A stretch of DNA of 64,000 bases from Emticicia sp051209875. GTDB lineage: Bacteria; Bacteroidota; Bacteroidia; Cytophagales; Spirosomataceae. The stretch lies in NCBI RefSeq assembly GCF_051209875.1, contig NZ_JBNTQY010000001.1, positions 806,001 to 870,000 on the forward strand. The letters run 5' to 3'. The translations under genes and the position numbers were made by a program. Shown one piece after another: positions 24,542 through 34,194 of the stretch. The notes beneath the pieces were generated by a model. The model had not been told where the DNA came from. It did no database searches and saw only the letters and a program-made list of their open reading frames with translations. Position 1 is the stretch's first letter. The number at the start of each line of letters is the position of its first letter.

Positions 24542-24640
24542 ATGTTCGAGTTTATCAGAATGAACATCATTTTGATAGGAAAATACCTGAAATTGTACTT
24601 TCAAGCTTGATATTTGTCGAAAAAACAAAAACATAATCTT

Positions 24641-25756
24641 ATGAAAAATCGACAATACTTCATTGATTGGATTAGAGTAATTGCCTTTGGCATTCTTATT
24701 TTTTATCACAGTGGAATGTTCTTTGTAAGCTGGGGCTGGCATGTCAAAAACAATACCATTGCCAATGGTTTTAAGATTTGGATGGAATTGGTTAATCCGT
24801 GGCGACTTTCGCTCTTATTTTTTATTTCGGGGGTAGGTGTAAGTTTTGCTCTAAAATCTCGTACAGGTTTGCAATTTATTGGCGAACGTACCAAAAGATT
24901 ATTACTACCATTGGTTTTTGGTATGTTTGTTATTGTGCCTCCACAAATTTATTTTGAACGATTACAAGCCCATGATTTTTCGGGAAGCTATGCCGAATTT
25001 TATCCAAGTGTGTTTGAGTTTGTACCTTATCCCGAAGGTAGCTTTAGCTGGCATCACTTGTGGTTTGTGGCATATCTTTGGGTATTTTCGTTGATGGCAA
25101 CGCCATTATTTTTATGGATTAAAAAAAGAGCCATTGAGTTCTTAAATCTTCAAGACCAATATAAGTCTTTCATAAAAATATTACTATTTACATTTCCACT
25201 GTCGATTACTTATTGGACGCTCTCACAACGTTGGGAAATAACACATAACCTGACCGCCGACTGGTATAATTTTACGCTTTCATTGCTATTTTTTATCTAT
25301 GGTTATATTATTGCTAATCAGCAATTTAGCTGGGAAATAATTGAGAAATATCGCAAGGTTTTTCTGTCAATAGGGGTATTTTTGATAGCTTTTAGTAAGA
25401 CTTATGATGCACTATTGGGAGCTATTCCAGAAGATGGCATTGGCATATTGATCTTTAATGGAATCTTGAAAATGTTATTTATTTGGTGTATTATTTTAGC
25501 TATTTGTGGCTTTGCCAAGCACTACCTCAATTTCGAGAACAGCTTTGTGGAATATGCCAATCTAGCGGTTTATCCATTTTATATTTTACACCAAACAATT
25601 ACTGTTACAATTGGCTATTATATTGCTGATTGGGAAATGGCAGTCATTCCGAAATTCATTATTTTGGTTGTAGGAACATTTGGTTTTGCATGGCTGATTT
25701 ACCACTTTTTAATAAAGCCATTTCGAGCAATGCGGTTGTTGTTTGGGGTGAAGTGA
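24641..25756 (+). CDS. Acyltransferase-3 family membrane protein (OpgC-like)
   Basis: A 371-residue polytopic protein starting MKNRQYFIDWIRVIAFGILIFYHSGMFF, which is the family's first membrane segment with the catalytic His in FYHSG. About ten membrane helices follow, with PWRLSLLFFISGVGVSFAL, RTKRLLLPLVFGMFVIVPPQIYFERL, WHHLWFVAYLWVFSL. The TTG start 27 bp earlier is less likely because ATG at 24641 gives the conserved beginning. Such enzymes transfer acyl groups (for example succinyl or acetyl) to periplasmic or surface glycans. The AraC regulator upstream may control it. A strong hairpin follows. Confidence 0.92.
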   Translation: MKNRQYFIDWIRVIAFGILIFYHSGMFFVSWGWHVKNNTIANGFKIWMELVNPWRLSLLFFISGVGVSFALKSRTGLQFIGERTKRLLLPLVFGMFVIVPPQIYFERLQAHDFSGSYAEFYPSVFEFVPYPEGSFSWHHLWFVAYLWVFSLMATPLFLWIKKRAIEFLNLQDQYKSFIKILLFTFPLSITYWTLSQRWEITHNLTADWYNFTLSLLFFIYGYIIANQQFSWEIIEKYRKVFLSIGVFLIAFSKTYDALLGAIPEDGIGILIFNGILKMLFIWCIILAICGFAKHYLNFENSFVEYANLAVYPFYILHQTITVTIGYYIADWEMAVIPKFIILVVGTFGFAWLIYHFLIKPFRAMRLLFGVK

Positions 25757-25795
25757 AATGATTGGAGGATGCTAAATATCAATTAATAACTTTAA

Positions 25796-25837
25796 AAACA
25801 GAAAGACTTGCTAAATTGGGCAGGTCTTTCTGTTTTA
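25796..25837. terminator. Bidirectional terminator between acyltransferase and hybrid kinase
   Basis: A 16-bp stem with one G-T pair (aaacagaaagacttgc at 25796-25811 with gcaggtctttctgttt at 25820-25835) has an A run on the left and T on the right, serving both convergent genes. Confidence 0.85.
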
Positions 25838-25867
25838 CGTATAAAATTTGTTGAAAAATTTAAAGTC

Positions 25868-28800
25868 TCAGTTTTCTTTCAATAACTGAATAATTTCAAT
25901 GAGCTCCTGTTTGAATGCCATAAACTCGGTAATTAATTCATCATTAATGATTGAAGCCATCGCATTTTTTTCAGTTCTCTCTAAAAAAGCAACCTCGTCA
26001 TTTAAGCGAAACATATAAAGAGAAGATTTCATATCATGTGCTACATGTTTGGTGTTTGCATAATCTTTATCTTGAATTGCTTTTTCAAGCAAATCTAAAT
26101 CTTTGGGTACTTTATTAATAAACAAGCTAATCATTTCTTTTCTCAACTCGTCGTTGTCATCTCCATCAGATAATTCATCTAAGTAGGAAAAATCAATAGT
26201 TCTTGACTTATTGCTTGGTAAGACTAATACTTCAGATTCAATAGGTATATTAACTTTTCTTTCGGCACGCTTTTCTATTACAGACTGTATTTTTGTCAAT
26301 AATTCGTGTTGCTTAAAAGGCTTGGCTACATAAGCATTCATACCAATATCAAAACATTTCTGTTGCTCACCAATCAATGAATGAGCGGTCATGGCAATAA
26401 TTGGTATATCTAATTTTAGTTCTTGACGAATGAAGATAGTAGTTTGATAACCGTCTTTTACGGGCATTTGAAGGTCCATTAAAATAAGGTCATATTTATT
26501 TTTCATTAGCAAATCAATACCTTCTTGTCCATTATTAGCAATAGTCAAGTCAAAACCAAATTTTTGAATAACATTTTGTGCCAATCGTTGATTTAAAATA
26601 TTGTCCTCACAAAGTAAAATAGAAAGTTTTCCAAACGAATTTTTGTTTAAATTATTCTCTATGATCGTTTCGACAACTGAAGAATCGACTTTTTTTAATT
26701 CTAAAGAAAAAAAGAACTCAGACCCTCTACCAAATTTACTTTTTACCTGAATTTGACCATTTTGTAGTTCAACCAATTGTTTTACTATACTTAGTCCTAG
26801 TCCAGTACCACCAAATTTACGTGTCGTGCTTTCCTCTGCTTGTGTGAAGCGGTCAAAAATTGCCTGTAATTTATCTTCTGGAATACCGATTCCAGTATCT
26901 TTTACTGAAAATTTCAGTACTACACTGTCATCTGTTTCAGCAGTTTTTTTAACAGAGATAGTGACTTCGCCTTTTGAGGTAAATTTCACTGCATTTCCAG
27001 CAAGATTCATCATTATTTGGTTGATGCGACCTTTGTCTCCGATAACAAATTCAGGTATTTCAGCATCTAAAAATAAGCTAAAATCGAGGTTGTTTTTTGT
27101 TGCTTTTACTTTCAATAAATCATAAACATGCTTTAAGGTATTTTTTAGATTAAATGGATAGGCTTCAATAACTAATTGCCCTGATTCGATTTTTGATAAA
27201 TCTAAAATGTCATTAATGATGAGTAGTAAATTGTCTCCAGCAATCTGAATATTGTTTACATAATCAAGTTGAGCAGTATCAAGATTACTTTGAGAAATGA
27301 GTTCTGTAAAACCTATGATGGCATTGAGTGGTGTCCGTATCTCATGACTCATATTAGCCAAGAAACTATCTTTCGCATAAACAGCTTGTTCGGCCAGGTT
27401 TTTTGCATTAATAAGTTCTCTTTCTGCTTGCTTTTTAATGGTATAATCTTCAGCCACACCTAAGTACCCTAAGATAGCACCATCTGCATTTTTGATACAA
27501 GTGACACTCAACCAAACTGGAATTCGTTTGCCAGATTTTGAGATATAGGTCCATTCATTAGCATCAACATTAGCTTCTCCTCTTGTTTTTATCACAAAAG
27601 TGTCAAAACCTGGATTTATCTTTCTACCTAACTCTAGCGATAGCACTTCTGAGCGTTTGAGGATTTCTTCTCGGTCATGAAAAAATTCTGGTGTTTTACC
27701 AAGTACTTCGTCGGCGTTATATTCAATTAAATTTAGCCCAGCTTTATTAACTCTTCTAATAATACCATTGACATCAGTAAACACTACTGCATGGCCTACA
27801 CCATTAAAAATGGCATTTTGAGAGGCCATTAAGTTGGAAATACTTAAGTCTTTTCTCTTTTTTTCTGTTATATCAGACTCGATAGCGATAAAATTGATTA
27901 ACTCATTTTTTTCATTAAAAACAGGGCTGATACTTATTTCAAGCCAATAGGTTCTTCCCGTTTTACTTCTGTTTTTAATTTCACCTTTAAAAGATGTTTG
28001 CTTATTTAAAGCCTCTCTTATTTGAGCAACTGTGTTTTTGTCGGTGTTTTCATATTGGAGGAATTGCCCAGGCTTTTTACCAATAATCTCTTCTAAAGTA
28101 TAGCCAGTTAAGGTCACAAAAGGCTCATTGACCCATTCAATTCTTCTGTTTTTGTCTGTTATGACAATGATATTATCAGTGCCTTTAGCAACTAATGAAA
28201 GCCGTCTATTCTCTTCATTTATTTTTTTACTAATGGTGATATCTCTGGCAATAGCATATAGCAGGCCTTCTTCTCGGTTTGGAGAAGCATTCCAACTCAA
28301 TAATTTATAATCACCATTTTTACATTTGAATCTTGTTTCGAAATTAATAGAAGTAAATCCTTGAGCTAATTTTTCAATCTCTTTTTTTGTTTTGTCAAGG
28401 TCTTCTTCATGGATAAAATTGTAGAATGGATTTGCTTTTAATTCTTCATCAGAAAAACCCAATTCTCTGGAAAAAGTAGGACTGAGTGTAATCAAATAGC
28501 CTTTGGTATTGGCAACACACAAATAATCTAAAGATAGATTGAAAAACTGCTCTATTTTATTCTCTTGTTGCTTTTGAAGCGTAACATCATGGATGATGAC
28601 GACATATCTGTTGGGTTTTCCGTTTTCATCTAATGCTGGGACTATTGTAGTATCAACCCAATAAAAGCTGCCATCTTTCGCTTTATTTTTGATTTGATTT
28701 TTCCAAACCAGGCCTTGGGTTACTGTTGCCCATAATTCTGAGAAAAACGCTTTAGGATGATAGCCAGAACTTAAAATTTTATTGTCTTGACCTATCAACT

Positions 28801-29479
28801 CTTCTCTTGAGTATTTGGTAATTCTGCATGTGGCATCATTGACAAAATTGATAATACCTTTTTCGTCGGTAATAATGACGCTTGAAGTTTCATCTAAAGC
28901 TAATTTATAACTATTTAATTCTTGCGTAATTGTGTCTAAGGCTTTTTTAGCCAGTGAATCAATCTCATTTTTTAATTGATTGTTTTTGTTTTTTAATTCT
29001 AATTGCGTAATGATGCTTTTAGCCAGAGTAGAAAGTGCCTTTTTTTGTTCTTTATTTAATTTTTTAGGGACACGGTCTATGACACATAAAGTACCAATAT
29101 TATAGCCATTAGGAGTTGATAGCGGAGCTCCAGCATAAAAACGAATATTGGGTTTACCAGTTACCAATGGGTTATCTTTAAACTTTTCATCTTCAAGAGC
29201 ATTAGGGACTTCAAATACCTCATTGCTCATTATTGTATGTTGACAAAAAGAAATATCTCTGGATGTTTCAGCATCATCAAGATTAAGACGAGATTTAAAC
29301 CATTGCCTTTTCTCATCAATCAGAGTGATTGTTGCAATTGGCGTTTGACAGATATATGAAGCTAATTTAGTGATATTATCAAATTCTTCTTCAGGAAAAG
29401 TATCTAATAGATTATAACTCAACAAGGCTTCAAGTCTTTCTTTTTCATTAATGGGAATAGGAATGTTATTTTTTATCAT
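25868..29479 (-). CDS. Large hybrid histidine kinase: GAF, multiple PAS, HisKA, HATPase, REC, HPt
   Basis: A 1203-residue cytosolic sensor with no signal peptide or membrane helix. Domain order: GAF (about 1-170, CQTPIATITLIDEKRQWFKS ... GAPLSTPNGYNIGTLCVID), four PAS domains (about 185-300, 310-420, 425-550, 555-690), HisKA with FLANMSHEIRTPLNAIIGF and phospho-acceptor His712, HATPase (NAVKFTSKGEVTISV, GTGLGLSIVKQLVE), a receiver domain with Asp1002 (ILMDLQMPVKDGY), and a C-terminal HPt domain with His1148 (KHVAHDMKSSLYMF). This is a full intramolecular phosphorelay that could pass phosphate to a separate response regulator. The receiver gene at 33808 or the LytTR gene at 37689 are nearby candidates, but pairing is inference. 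It transcribes toward the terminator at 25.8 kb. Confidence 0.95.
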   Translation of the reverse strand: MIKNNIPIPINEKERLEALLSYNLLDTFPEEEFDNITKLASYICQTPIATITLIDEKRQWFKSRLNLDDAETSRDISFCQHTIMSNEVFEVPNALEDEKFKDNPLVTGKPNIRFYAGAPLSTPNGYNIGTLCVIDRVPKKLNKEQKKALSTLAKSIITQLELKNKNNQLKNEIDSLAKKALDTITQELNSYKLALDETSSVIITDEKGIINFVNDATCRITKYSREELIGQDNKILSSGYHPKAFFSELWATVTQGLVWKNQIKNKAKDGSFYWVDTTIVPALDENGKPNRYVVIIHDVTLQKQQENKIEQFFNLSLDYLCVANTKGYLITLSPTFSRELGFSDEELKANPFYNFIHEEDLDKTKKEIEKLAQGFTSINFETRFKCKNGDYKLLSWNASPNREEGLLYAIARDITISKKINEENRRLSLVAKGTDNIIVITDKNRRIEWVNEPFVTLTGYTLEEIIGKKPGQFLQYENTDKNTVAQIREALNKQTSFKGEIKNRSKTGRTYWLEISISPVFNEKNELINFIAIESDITEKKRKDLSISNLMASQNAIFNGVGHAVVFTDVNGIIRRVNKAGLNLIEYNADEVLGKTPEFFHDREEILKRSEVLSLELGRKINPGFDTFVIKTRGEANVDANEWTYISKSGKRIPVWLSVTCIKNADGAILGYLGVAEDYTIKKQAERELINAKNLAEQAVYAKDSFLANMSHEIRTPLNAIIGFTELISQSNLDTAQLDYVNNIQIAGDNLLLIINDILDLSKIESGQLVIEAYPFNLKNTLKHVYDLLKVKATKNNLDFSLFLDAEIPEFVIGDKGRINQIMMNLAGNAVKFTSKGEVTISVKKTAETDDSVVLKFSVKDTGIGIPEDKLQAIFDRFTQAEESTTRKFGGTGLGLSIVKQLVELQNGQIQVKSKFGRGSEFFFSLELKKVDSSVVETIIENNLNKNSFGKLSILLCEDNILNQRLAQNVIQKFGFDLTIANNGQEGIDLLMKNKYDLILMDLQMPVKDGYQTTIFIRQELKLDIPIIAMTAHSLIGEQQKCFDIGMNAYVAKPFKQHELLTKIQSVIEKRAERKVNIPIESEVLVLPSNKSRTIDFSYLDELSDGDDNDELRKEMISLFINKVPKDLDLLEKAIQDKDYANTKHVAHDMKSSLYMFRLNDEVAFLERTEKNAMASIINDELITEFMAFKQELIEIIQLLKEN

Positions 29480-29831
29480 GATAAGAAATACTTTATACTG
29501 CCAAAATATTAGAATAGTTCAATTTTTACAAATGAACTTCAACCGCACAAATTTACTATGTTATCGTCTTAGATTGAAATATCCTAACTTTATTAATAGC
29601 TAATATTTTTGATTTAATAAAAACTACTGTGAATTGAACCTGAAATATATGTACATATCAATGTACAACAATTAATAATTCAAGTTTGTTGCCAAAGTCA
29701 ATTTTTTAACAATAAATATGTTTTTCGGAATATAATTACATATTTCAAATACGTAGTTTCAATTGGTATGGTTTTGCAGTTTTTATTTTTGATGAATTGC
29801 TAATCCTCAAAGATAAAAACAAATACTTACC
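29480..29831. other. Spacer between hybrid kinase and polysaccharide operon
   Basis: A 352-bp AT-rich gap. It contains a TAAATTTG promoter-like box (29548-29555, minus strand) for the hybrid kinase and a small inverted repeat gtacat-atca-atgtac at about 29651-29666. I see no gene. Confidence 0.5.
29548..29555 (-). promoter_or_regulatory. Possible -7 box for hybrid kinase gene
   Basis: TAAATTTG on the minus strand fits TAnnTTTG, about 70 nt upstream of the start codon. No clear -33 box is seen, so this is tentative. Confidence 0.35.
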
Positions 29832-30446
29832 TTAAACCGAAACCCAAGATTTACTTTCAAAATTATATTTTTTGATTACTCTCGCAGGATTGCCCACTGC
29901 TACGCTAAAAGGTGGGATATCTTTGGTAACAACCGCCCCTCCTGCCACTACACTATGTTTCCCAATTTTTACACCTGCGGTAATTACAGCATTTGCTCCA
30001 ATCCAGCAATCATCTTCTACCGTGATGGTAGCTACTGTTTCGCCTTGTAAATAAATGGGAACATCAATATTAGTATAATTGTGGTTTAAACCACTCATTA
30101 CAATATTTTGAGCCAGAATAACATTATTTCCAATTGTTACAGGGCCGATTATAACATTACCAATGCCAATTCTTGAATTATTGCCAATATTTACTGCACC
30201 CACACCATTGTTAATGGTTGCAAAATCTTCAACGGTACTATAATCTCCAATATTAAAAGGCTGAAAAGGTAAAACATCTATGCGTGTACGTCGGCAAATG
30301 CTTGTTCCTTTGCCTTTTTTATGAAAAAAAGGATTCACAAACCATTGCACCCAAAGTCGTGGACGAGCTTGATGTTTGGGAATCAAGCACCAATGTACAA
30401 ATTGTTTTAGCTTCGGATTCGACTTGATTGTAGATATGATAGACAT
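29832..30446 (-). CDS. Left-handed beta-helix (hexapeptide repeat) O-acetyltransferase
   Basis: A 204-residue protein with hexapeptide repeats (IGIGNVIIGPVTIGNNVILAQ, CWIGANAVITAGVKIGKHS) and the C-terminal signature VVAGGAVVTKDIPPFSVAVGNPARVIKKY of WcaF/maltose-acetyltransferase-like enzymes. It most likely acetylates sugars of an extracellular polysaccharide. It is the last gene of a minus-strand operon with two glycosyltransferases and a sugar transferase; only 9 bp separate it from the GT2 gene before it. The catalytic His is expected in GLNHNY (family knowledge). Confidence 0.92.
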   Translation of the reverse strand: MSIISTIKSNPKLKQFVHWCLIPKHQARPRLWVQWFVNPFFHKKGKGTSICRRTRIDVLPFQPFNIGDYSTVEDFATINNGVGAVNIGNNSRIGIGNVIIGPVTIGNNVILAQNIVMSGLNHNYTNIDVPIYLQGETVATITVEDDCWIGANAVITAGVKIGKHSVVAGGAVVTKDIPPFSVAVGNPARVIKKYNFESKSWVSV

Positions 30447-30455
30447 AATGCTTGC

Positions 30456-31301
30456 TCAAAGATATTTTTTAATTCTTAACATTAAAGCACTTTTCAAACC
30501 ACCATCTAATTGAATTCGGCGGTCGCTTGTCCAAACTCTTGCCTCGATTGAATCAATCGCTTTTATTTTTCCGCCCGATTGCATTAATCTCAAAGCCATC
30601 ATGCCATCTTCTGTGGCATTTTCTTCAGAAACCCCCGCTGCTCCTCTAAAAGTACGTTGAGTCTCAATATCGTAGCCATTCACGTCTATTCCCTTTTGGC
30701 GAATAAATCCAGAATTAAAGCCTAAAGTATTTAAAAACGGTTGTGTTTTTTCTTTTCTCTTGATAATAAAACCGCTTAAAACTTCATAAAGACCATATTG
30801 CCAACGAGGGGTACTATCGCTTGGTAAAAACGAATAGCTACCATGTACACAATAAACTTGTGAATCATTTAGCATTCCCTCTACCATTGCTGTTATCCAG
30901 CCAGCAGGGTACAATGTATCGCTATCGCCTGTCAAGATATATTTGCCTTTTGCTTGATGCAAACCACAAGTTCGAGCGTGACCAACGCCTTGTTTGGTTT
31001 CTAAGAAAGTTTTTACACCTAAAGATTTTAATAAAGCGGCAGTGCCATCCGTAGAATTATTATCAATAATAAGTAATTCTACGTCATATTTTGTATTGGT
31101 ATTTGCCAAAGAAATGAGCGTATGCAAAATACCTAATTCTTCGTTCCAAGCAGGAATAACCACACTCACCAAAGGATTTGTGGAAGATAACTTTGATAAT
31201 TTTTGTTTCAAATCAGCTACCTCAGCATCAGTGAATTGTTTGATGTCGAGCGGTTTTTGAAGTATATTTTTTACCCATTTGGGCATGGAGAAATTAATCA
31301 T
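30456..31301 (-). CDS. GT2-family glycosyltransferase
   Basis: A 281-residue cytosolic or peripheral enzyme with a GT-A fold: nucleotide-binding start LVSVVIPAWNEELGILHTL, DNNSTDGTAALLKSLG, the metal-binding DxD in LTGDSDTLYPAGW, and the acceptor-side ED in EENATEDGMMALRLMQSGG. It has no membrane helix. It probably adds one sugar residue to the repeat unit built on the lipid carrier by the adjacent sugar transferase. Position: fourth in the minus-strand operon, 50 bp after the other GT2 gene. Confidence 0.93.
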   Translation of the reverse strand: MINFSMPKWVKNILQKPLDIKQFTDAEVADLKQKLSKLSSTNPLVSVVIPAWNEELGILHTLISLANTNTKYDVELLIIDNNSTDGTAALLKSLGVKTFLETKQGVGHARTCGLHQAKGKYILTGDSDTLYPAGWITAMVEGMLNDSQVYCVHGSYSFLPSDSTPRWQYGLYEVLSGFIIKRKEKTQPFLNTLGFNSGFIRQKGIDVNGYDIETQRTFRGAAGVSEENATEDGMMALRLMQSGGKIKAIDSIEARVWTSDRRIQLDGGLKSALMLRIKKYL

Positions 31302-31351
31302 AGTTTTTTTAGTGTTTAGGAAAGATTAGCTTTCAATCAAGCATGGATGGA

Positions 31352-32560
31352 TTATGCTGCTCTTTTTACTTTTTCCCAGATACCAGAGGTGAGTCCATTT
31401 CTGTACCTAAAATAGCCTTTGATTGCACAATAGTTCATAAAAGAAAAGTAAAACGGCACAAACAATGCTTTTACCCTAATCTTCTGATTTTCAAGATAAT
31501 AACCAATGATTGCCATGAGATAAAAAGCAACTTGAGCCAACATTATCCATTGATAAATAGGTTGACTAAGAAGCTCTGTCTCTGTGAAATACAAAGCAAG
31601 ATTGAGCAAGAAAATCAGAGGTAAACAAAATGGTGCAACCGCCCAACGCATAGCTCGGTGAGAAACATATTGAAATGAAAGCAAACCATAACGAAAGATA
31701 TTGCATAAGAAACTCAATCGAGCAATGGCTTGGAAGCCTCCTGCAGCAATTCTGACTTTTCGTTTCATTTCATCTTGAATTGAAAACGATGGACGTTCGC
31801 TGGCATAAGCATCTGGTTCGTAAATAACTCGATAGCCATCAGCCGCAATGCGAAGCGACACAATAAAATCATCAAGCAGTGTGTCCTTTTCAACCTGTCC
31901 AAACAAATCAGTTCTGACAGCAAAAAGCTCTCCTGCAGCTCCTACAACGGAATAAAGTTGTGTATCTAACTTTTTCAAAAATGACTCATATTTCCAATAA
32001 AGTCCTTCGCCTGCTCCAGCCGCCGCTTCACTTCCTTCGGTCTCGATGCGTTTTTCACCTGCAACAGCTCCAACTTTTGGGTCTTGGAAATGTCTTACAA
32101 TATTTTTAACAACCAGTTGATTCAAATTTGTATTGGCATCTGTAAAAATCACAATAGGCGTAGTGATAGTTTTTATGGCCATATTCATCGCTTCAATTTT
32201 TCCTCTGCGGGTATCTCCATCAATCATTCGGAGATTAGGATAGCTTGATTTAAGTGATTGAATATATTCGGAAGTGCCATCATTTGAGCCTTCGGTTACA
32301 AACAAAACTTCCATTTGATCGGCAGGATAATCTAAACCAAAAGTGTTGTCAACTTTAGCCTGAATACAACTCATTTCGTTATAAGCAGGAATCACAAGTG
32401 TAACCTTTGGAAGAAAACTTGGATCGTTGTATTGCTTAAATGCTTTGCCGATTGTTTTCCTGATTTTTACTAAAACCCATGCCACGATACCATAGCCTAC
32501 ATAAGTGTAGGCTACTAAACCAATGCTGAACCAAAATAATATTTCAAGTAGGATAGCCAT
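31352..32560 (-). CDS. Membrane GT2-family glycosyltransferase
   Basis: A 402-residue protein with an N-terminal membrane helix (residues about 5-28), a GT-A domain with VTLVIPAYNEMSCIQAK, EVLFVTEGSNDGTSEYI, GDTRRGKIEAMNMAIK and the metal-binding site VIFTDANTNL, and the DD of TLLDDFIVSLRIAADGYRV. The last 110 residues form membrane helices (PFCLPLIFLLNLALYFTE, LAQVAFYLMAIIGYYL). Such processive-like layout (compare HAS/ICA-type enzymes) can build or export a chain across the membrane, but it may simply be a membrane-bound single-sugar transferase. It is third in the operon, 29 bp after the sugar-transferase gene. Confidence 0.92.
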   Translation of the reverse strand: MAILLEILFWFSIGLVAYTYVGYGIVAWVLVKIRKTIGKAFKQYNDPSFLPKVTLVIPAYNEMSCIQAKVDNTFGLDYPADQMEVLFVTEGSNDGTSEYIQSLKSSYPNLRMIDGDTRRGKIEAMNMAIKTITTPIVIFTDANTNLNQLVVKNIVRHFQDPKVGAVAGEKRIETEGSEAAAGAGEGLYWKYESFLKKLDTQLYSVVGAAGELFAVRTDLFGQVEKDTLLDDFIVSLRIAADGYRVIYEPDAYASERPSFSIQDEMKRKVRIAAGGFQAIARLSFLCNIFRYGLLSFQYVSHRAMRWAVAPFCLPLIFLLNLALYFTETELLSQPIYQWIMLAQVAFYLMAIIGYYLENQKIRVKALFVPFYFSFMNYCAIKGYFRYRNGLTSGIWEKVKRAA

Positions 32561-32589
32561 TAATAATAGGATTTTATAAAGCGAATAGA

Positions 32590-33807
32590 TTATACATTTT
32601 CAGACTGAAGAAGGGCTGGGAATGTCATAAAAAATATTTTCATGTCATATTTGAATGAAAAATTTCTGGCGTATTCAATGTCTAATTCAATACGTTCTTC
32701 TTCGGTCATTTCTTTTTTACCTTTTCCTCGTTTGGTTACTTGCCAAAGCCCCGTTAGGCCACCTGGGCCAGCAAAACGCTCGATGTATTTGTCGGTTGTT
32801 AATTTTTCGGCTTCGTATAAAGGCAAAGGACGATTCCCAATAAGTGACATATCACCCATAAAAATATTGAATAATTGTGGCAATTCATCGATACTACTAT
32901 TGCGTAAAAAACCACCAAATTTCGTTATCCTTGGGTCATTTTGGAACTTCATAAATGCCACTTTTTCTTTTTTCTGTGTAAGGTATTTTTTTTCGCAAGT
33001 CACTTCTCCATCCAAATATAATTGTTGTTGACAAGCACCTAATGCCTTACAATCATCACAAAGCCCCTCAATTTTCTTTTCTGTATTTTCTTTGGTGTAC
33101 ATATTGAGCGAACCCATATTTTTGATCATAGAATCAGCATCTGTACGCATGGTACGGAATTTATAAATCTCAAAAATTTTATAACCAGCACCTACTCGCC
33201 TTGATTTATATACAACTGGCCCTTTTGAGTCTAATTTGATTAAAATAGCAACAATAGCTAAGAGAGGGGAAAGTAATAGTAGAGCAAATCCAGTAGAAGT
33301 GACATCAATAAAACGTTTCCAAAAAGGAATTTTTACTTCTAAAATATTGGCTTTTGTTTGCTGGCTTGCTTGGTAGTGACGACGTTTAATGAAATATTTA
33401 AGTCGAGTTACCAAGTCTCCGCTACTAAAATCTTTAGGAAACAAGTCGTCACCTTTTTTTTCAGCTACTTCTTTGATTAAGCCAGGAGTAATTTGGTCAC
33501 TGGTGATGATGACTGGAAGCAAATTTGTCCAACTTTCTTGTCGAACTGTTTCCAGAAATTTTATTCCACCCATGTTTCTTCCAATAATAATGGCATCGGG
33601 CGGATAAGTATTTTTAATGAATTCAAAACATTCTTCGGCACTTTCGATGACTTTTATACTTAGTTCCGTTCCAAATTTTTTCAAGAATTTGACTACAGCA
33701 AAGTCATCATTTTCAACCAAAATAACTTTAATAGGAAGTGCGTCTTGCTCTCCTATATGATGTTGTTGGGCGTAATTGTCCATAATATATCTATCTGATG
33801 TATTCAA
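32590..33807 (-). CDS. Sugar-1-phosphate transferase fused to a degenerate receiver domain
   Basis: A 405-residue protein. Residues about 25-140 have the fold signature of a receiver (VILVENDD, IIIGRNMGG, VIITSD, LFPKDF), but the phospho-acceptor Asp is replaced by Gly76; Lys125 remains. The rest is the polyprenyl-phosphate hexose-1-phosphate transferase: KRFIDVTSTGFALLLLSPLL (membrane helix), VVYKSRRVGAGYKIFEIYKFRTMRTDA, RITKFGGFLRNSSIDELPQL and SLIGNRPLPLYEAEKL, FAGPGGLTGLWQVTKRG. Between the two blocks is an insert with four Cys (C250, C253, C259, C271; C-x2-C-x5-C-x11-C) that could hold a metal or disulfides. It starts a lipid-linked polysaccharide repeat. The start codon abuts the stop of the receiver-only gene upstream, suggesting translational coupling and regulatory pairing. 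Confidence 0.94.
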   Translation of the reverse strand: MNTSDRYIMDNYAQQHHIGEQDALPIKVILVENDDFAVVKFLKKFGTELSIKVIESAEECFEFIKNTYPPDAIIIGRNMGGIKFLETVRQESWTNLLPVIITSDQITPGLIKEVAEKKGDDLFPKDFSSGDLVTRLKYFIKRRHYQASQQTKANILEVKIPFWKRFIDVTSTGFALLLLSPLLAIVAILIKLDSKGPVVYKSRRVGAGYKIFEIYKFRTMRTDADSMIKNMGSLNMYTKENTEKKIEGLCDDCKALGACQQQLYLDGEVTCEKKYLTQKKEKVAFMKFQNDPRITKFGGFLRNSSIDELPQLFNIFMGDMSLIGNRPLPLYEAEKLTTDKYIERFAGPGGLTGLWQVTKRGKGKKEMTEEERIELDIEYARNFSFKYDMKIFFMTFPALLQSENV

Positions 33808-34194
33808 TTATTGAGGTTTTACTCTGCGTAAGATGGCTTTAATTTTGGCATGGACTTCCATTGGATTGAATGGTTTGAGCATAAAGTCATCAGCCCCTAA
33901 ATTTAGACATTCGATACGTTCTTTACTTTCATCAGTACCCGAAAGGATAATAATTGGTACATTACTGTAAAGATTACTTGCCCGAATAACTTTTGTTAGT
34001 TCTTTTCCATTAAGATTAGGCATATTGAGGTCAGCAATGATAAAATCAGGATCATAACCTTGTTCCAGCCAATTCATTCCCTCCATTCCATCATTTTTTA
34101 CCGTTACCTCAAACTCTTTGTTTAAGAAATGTTCTAACACTTTTCTTGTACTTGGCTCGTCATCGATTATTAGGAGTTTTATTTTGTTTTCCAT
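33808..34194 (-). CDS. Single-domain response regulator
   Basis: A 128-residue CheY-like receiver with all catalytic residues: the acidic pair in LLIIDDEPST (Asp11/Asp12), phospho-acceptor Asp55 in FIIADLNMPNLNG, Thr/Ser in IILSGTDE and Lys in LKPFNP. It has no output domain, so it acts by protein-protein contact or as a phosphate carrier. It is the first gene of the polysaccharide operon, directly abutting the gene for the sugar transferase that carries a degenerate receiver. This suggests that phosphorylation of this protein modulates initiation of the polysaccharide (inference). Confidence 0.94.
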   Translation of the reverse strand: MENKIKLLIIDDEPSTRKVLEHFLNKEFEVTVKNDGMEGMNWLEQGYDPDFIIADLNMPNLNGKELTKVIRASNLYSNVPIIILSGTDESKERIECLNLGADDFMLKPFNPMEVHAKIKAILRRVKPQ

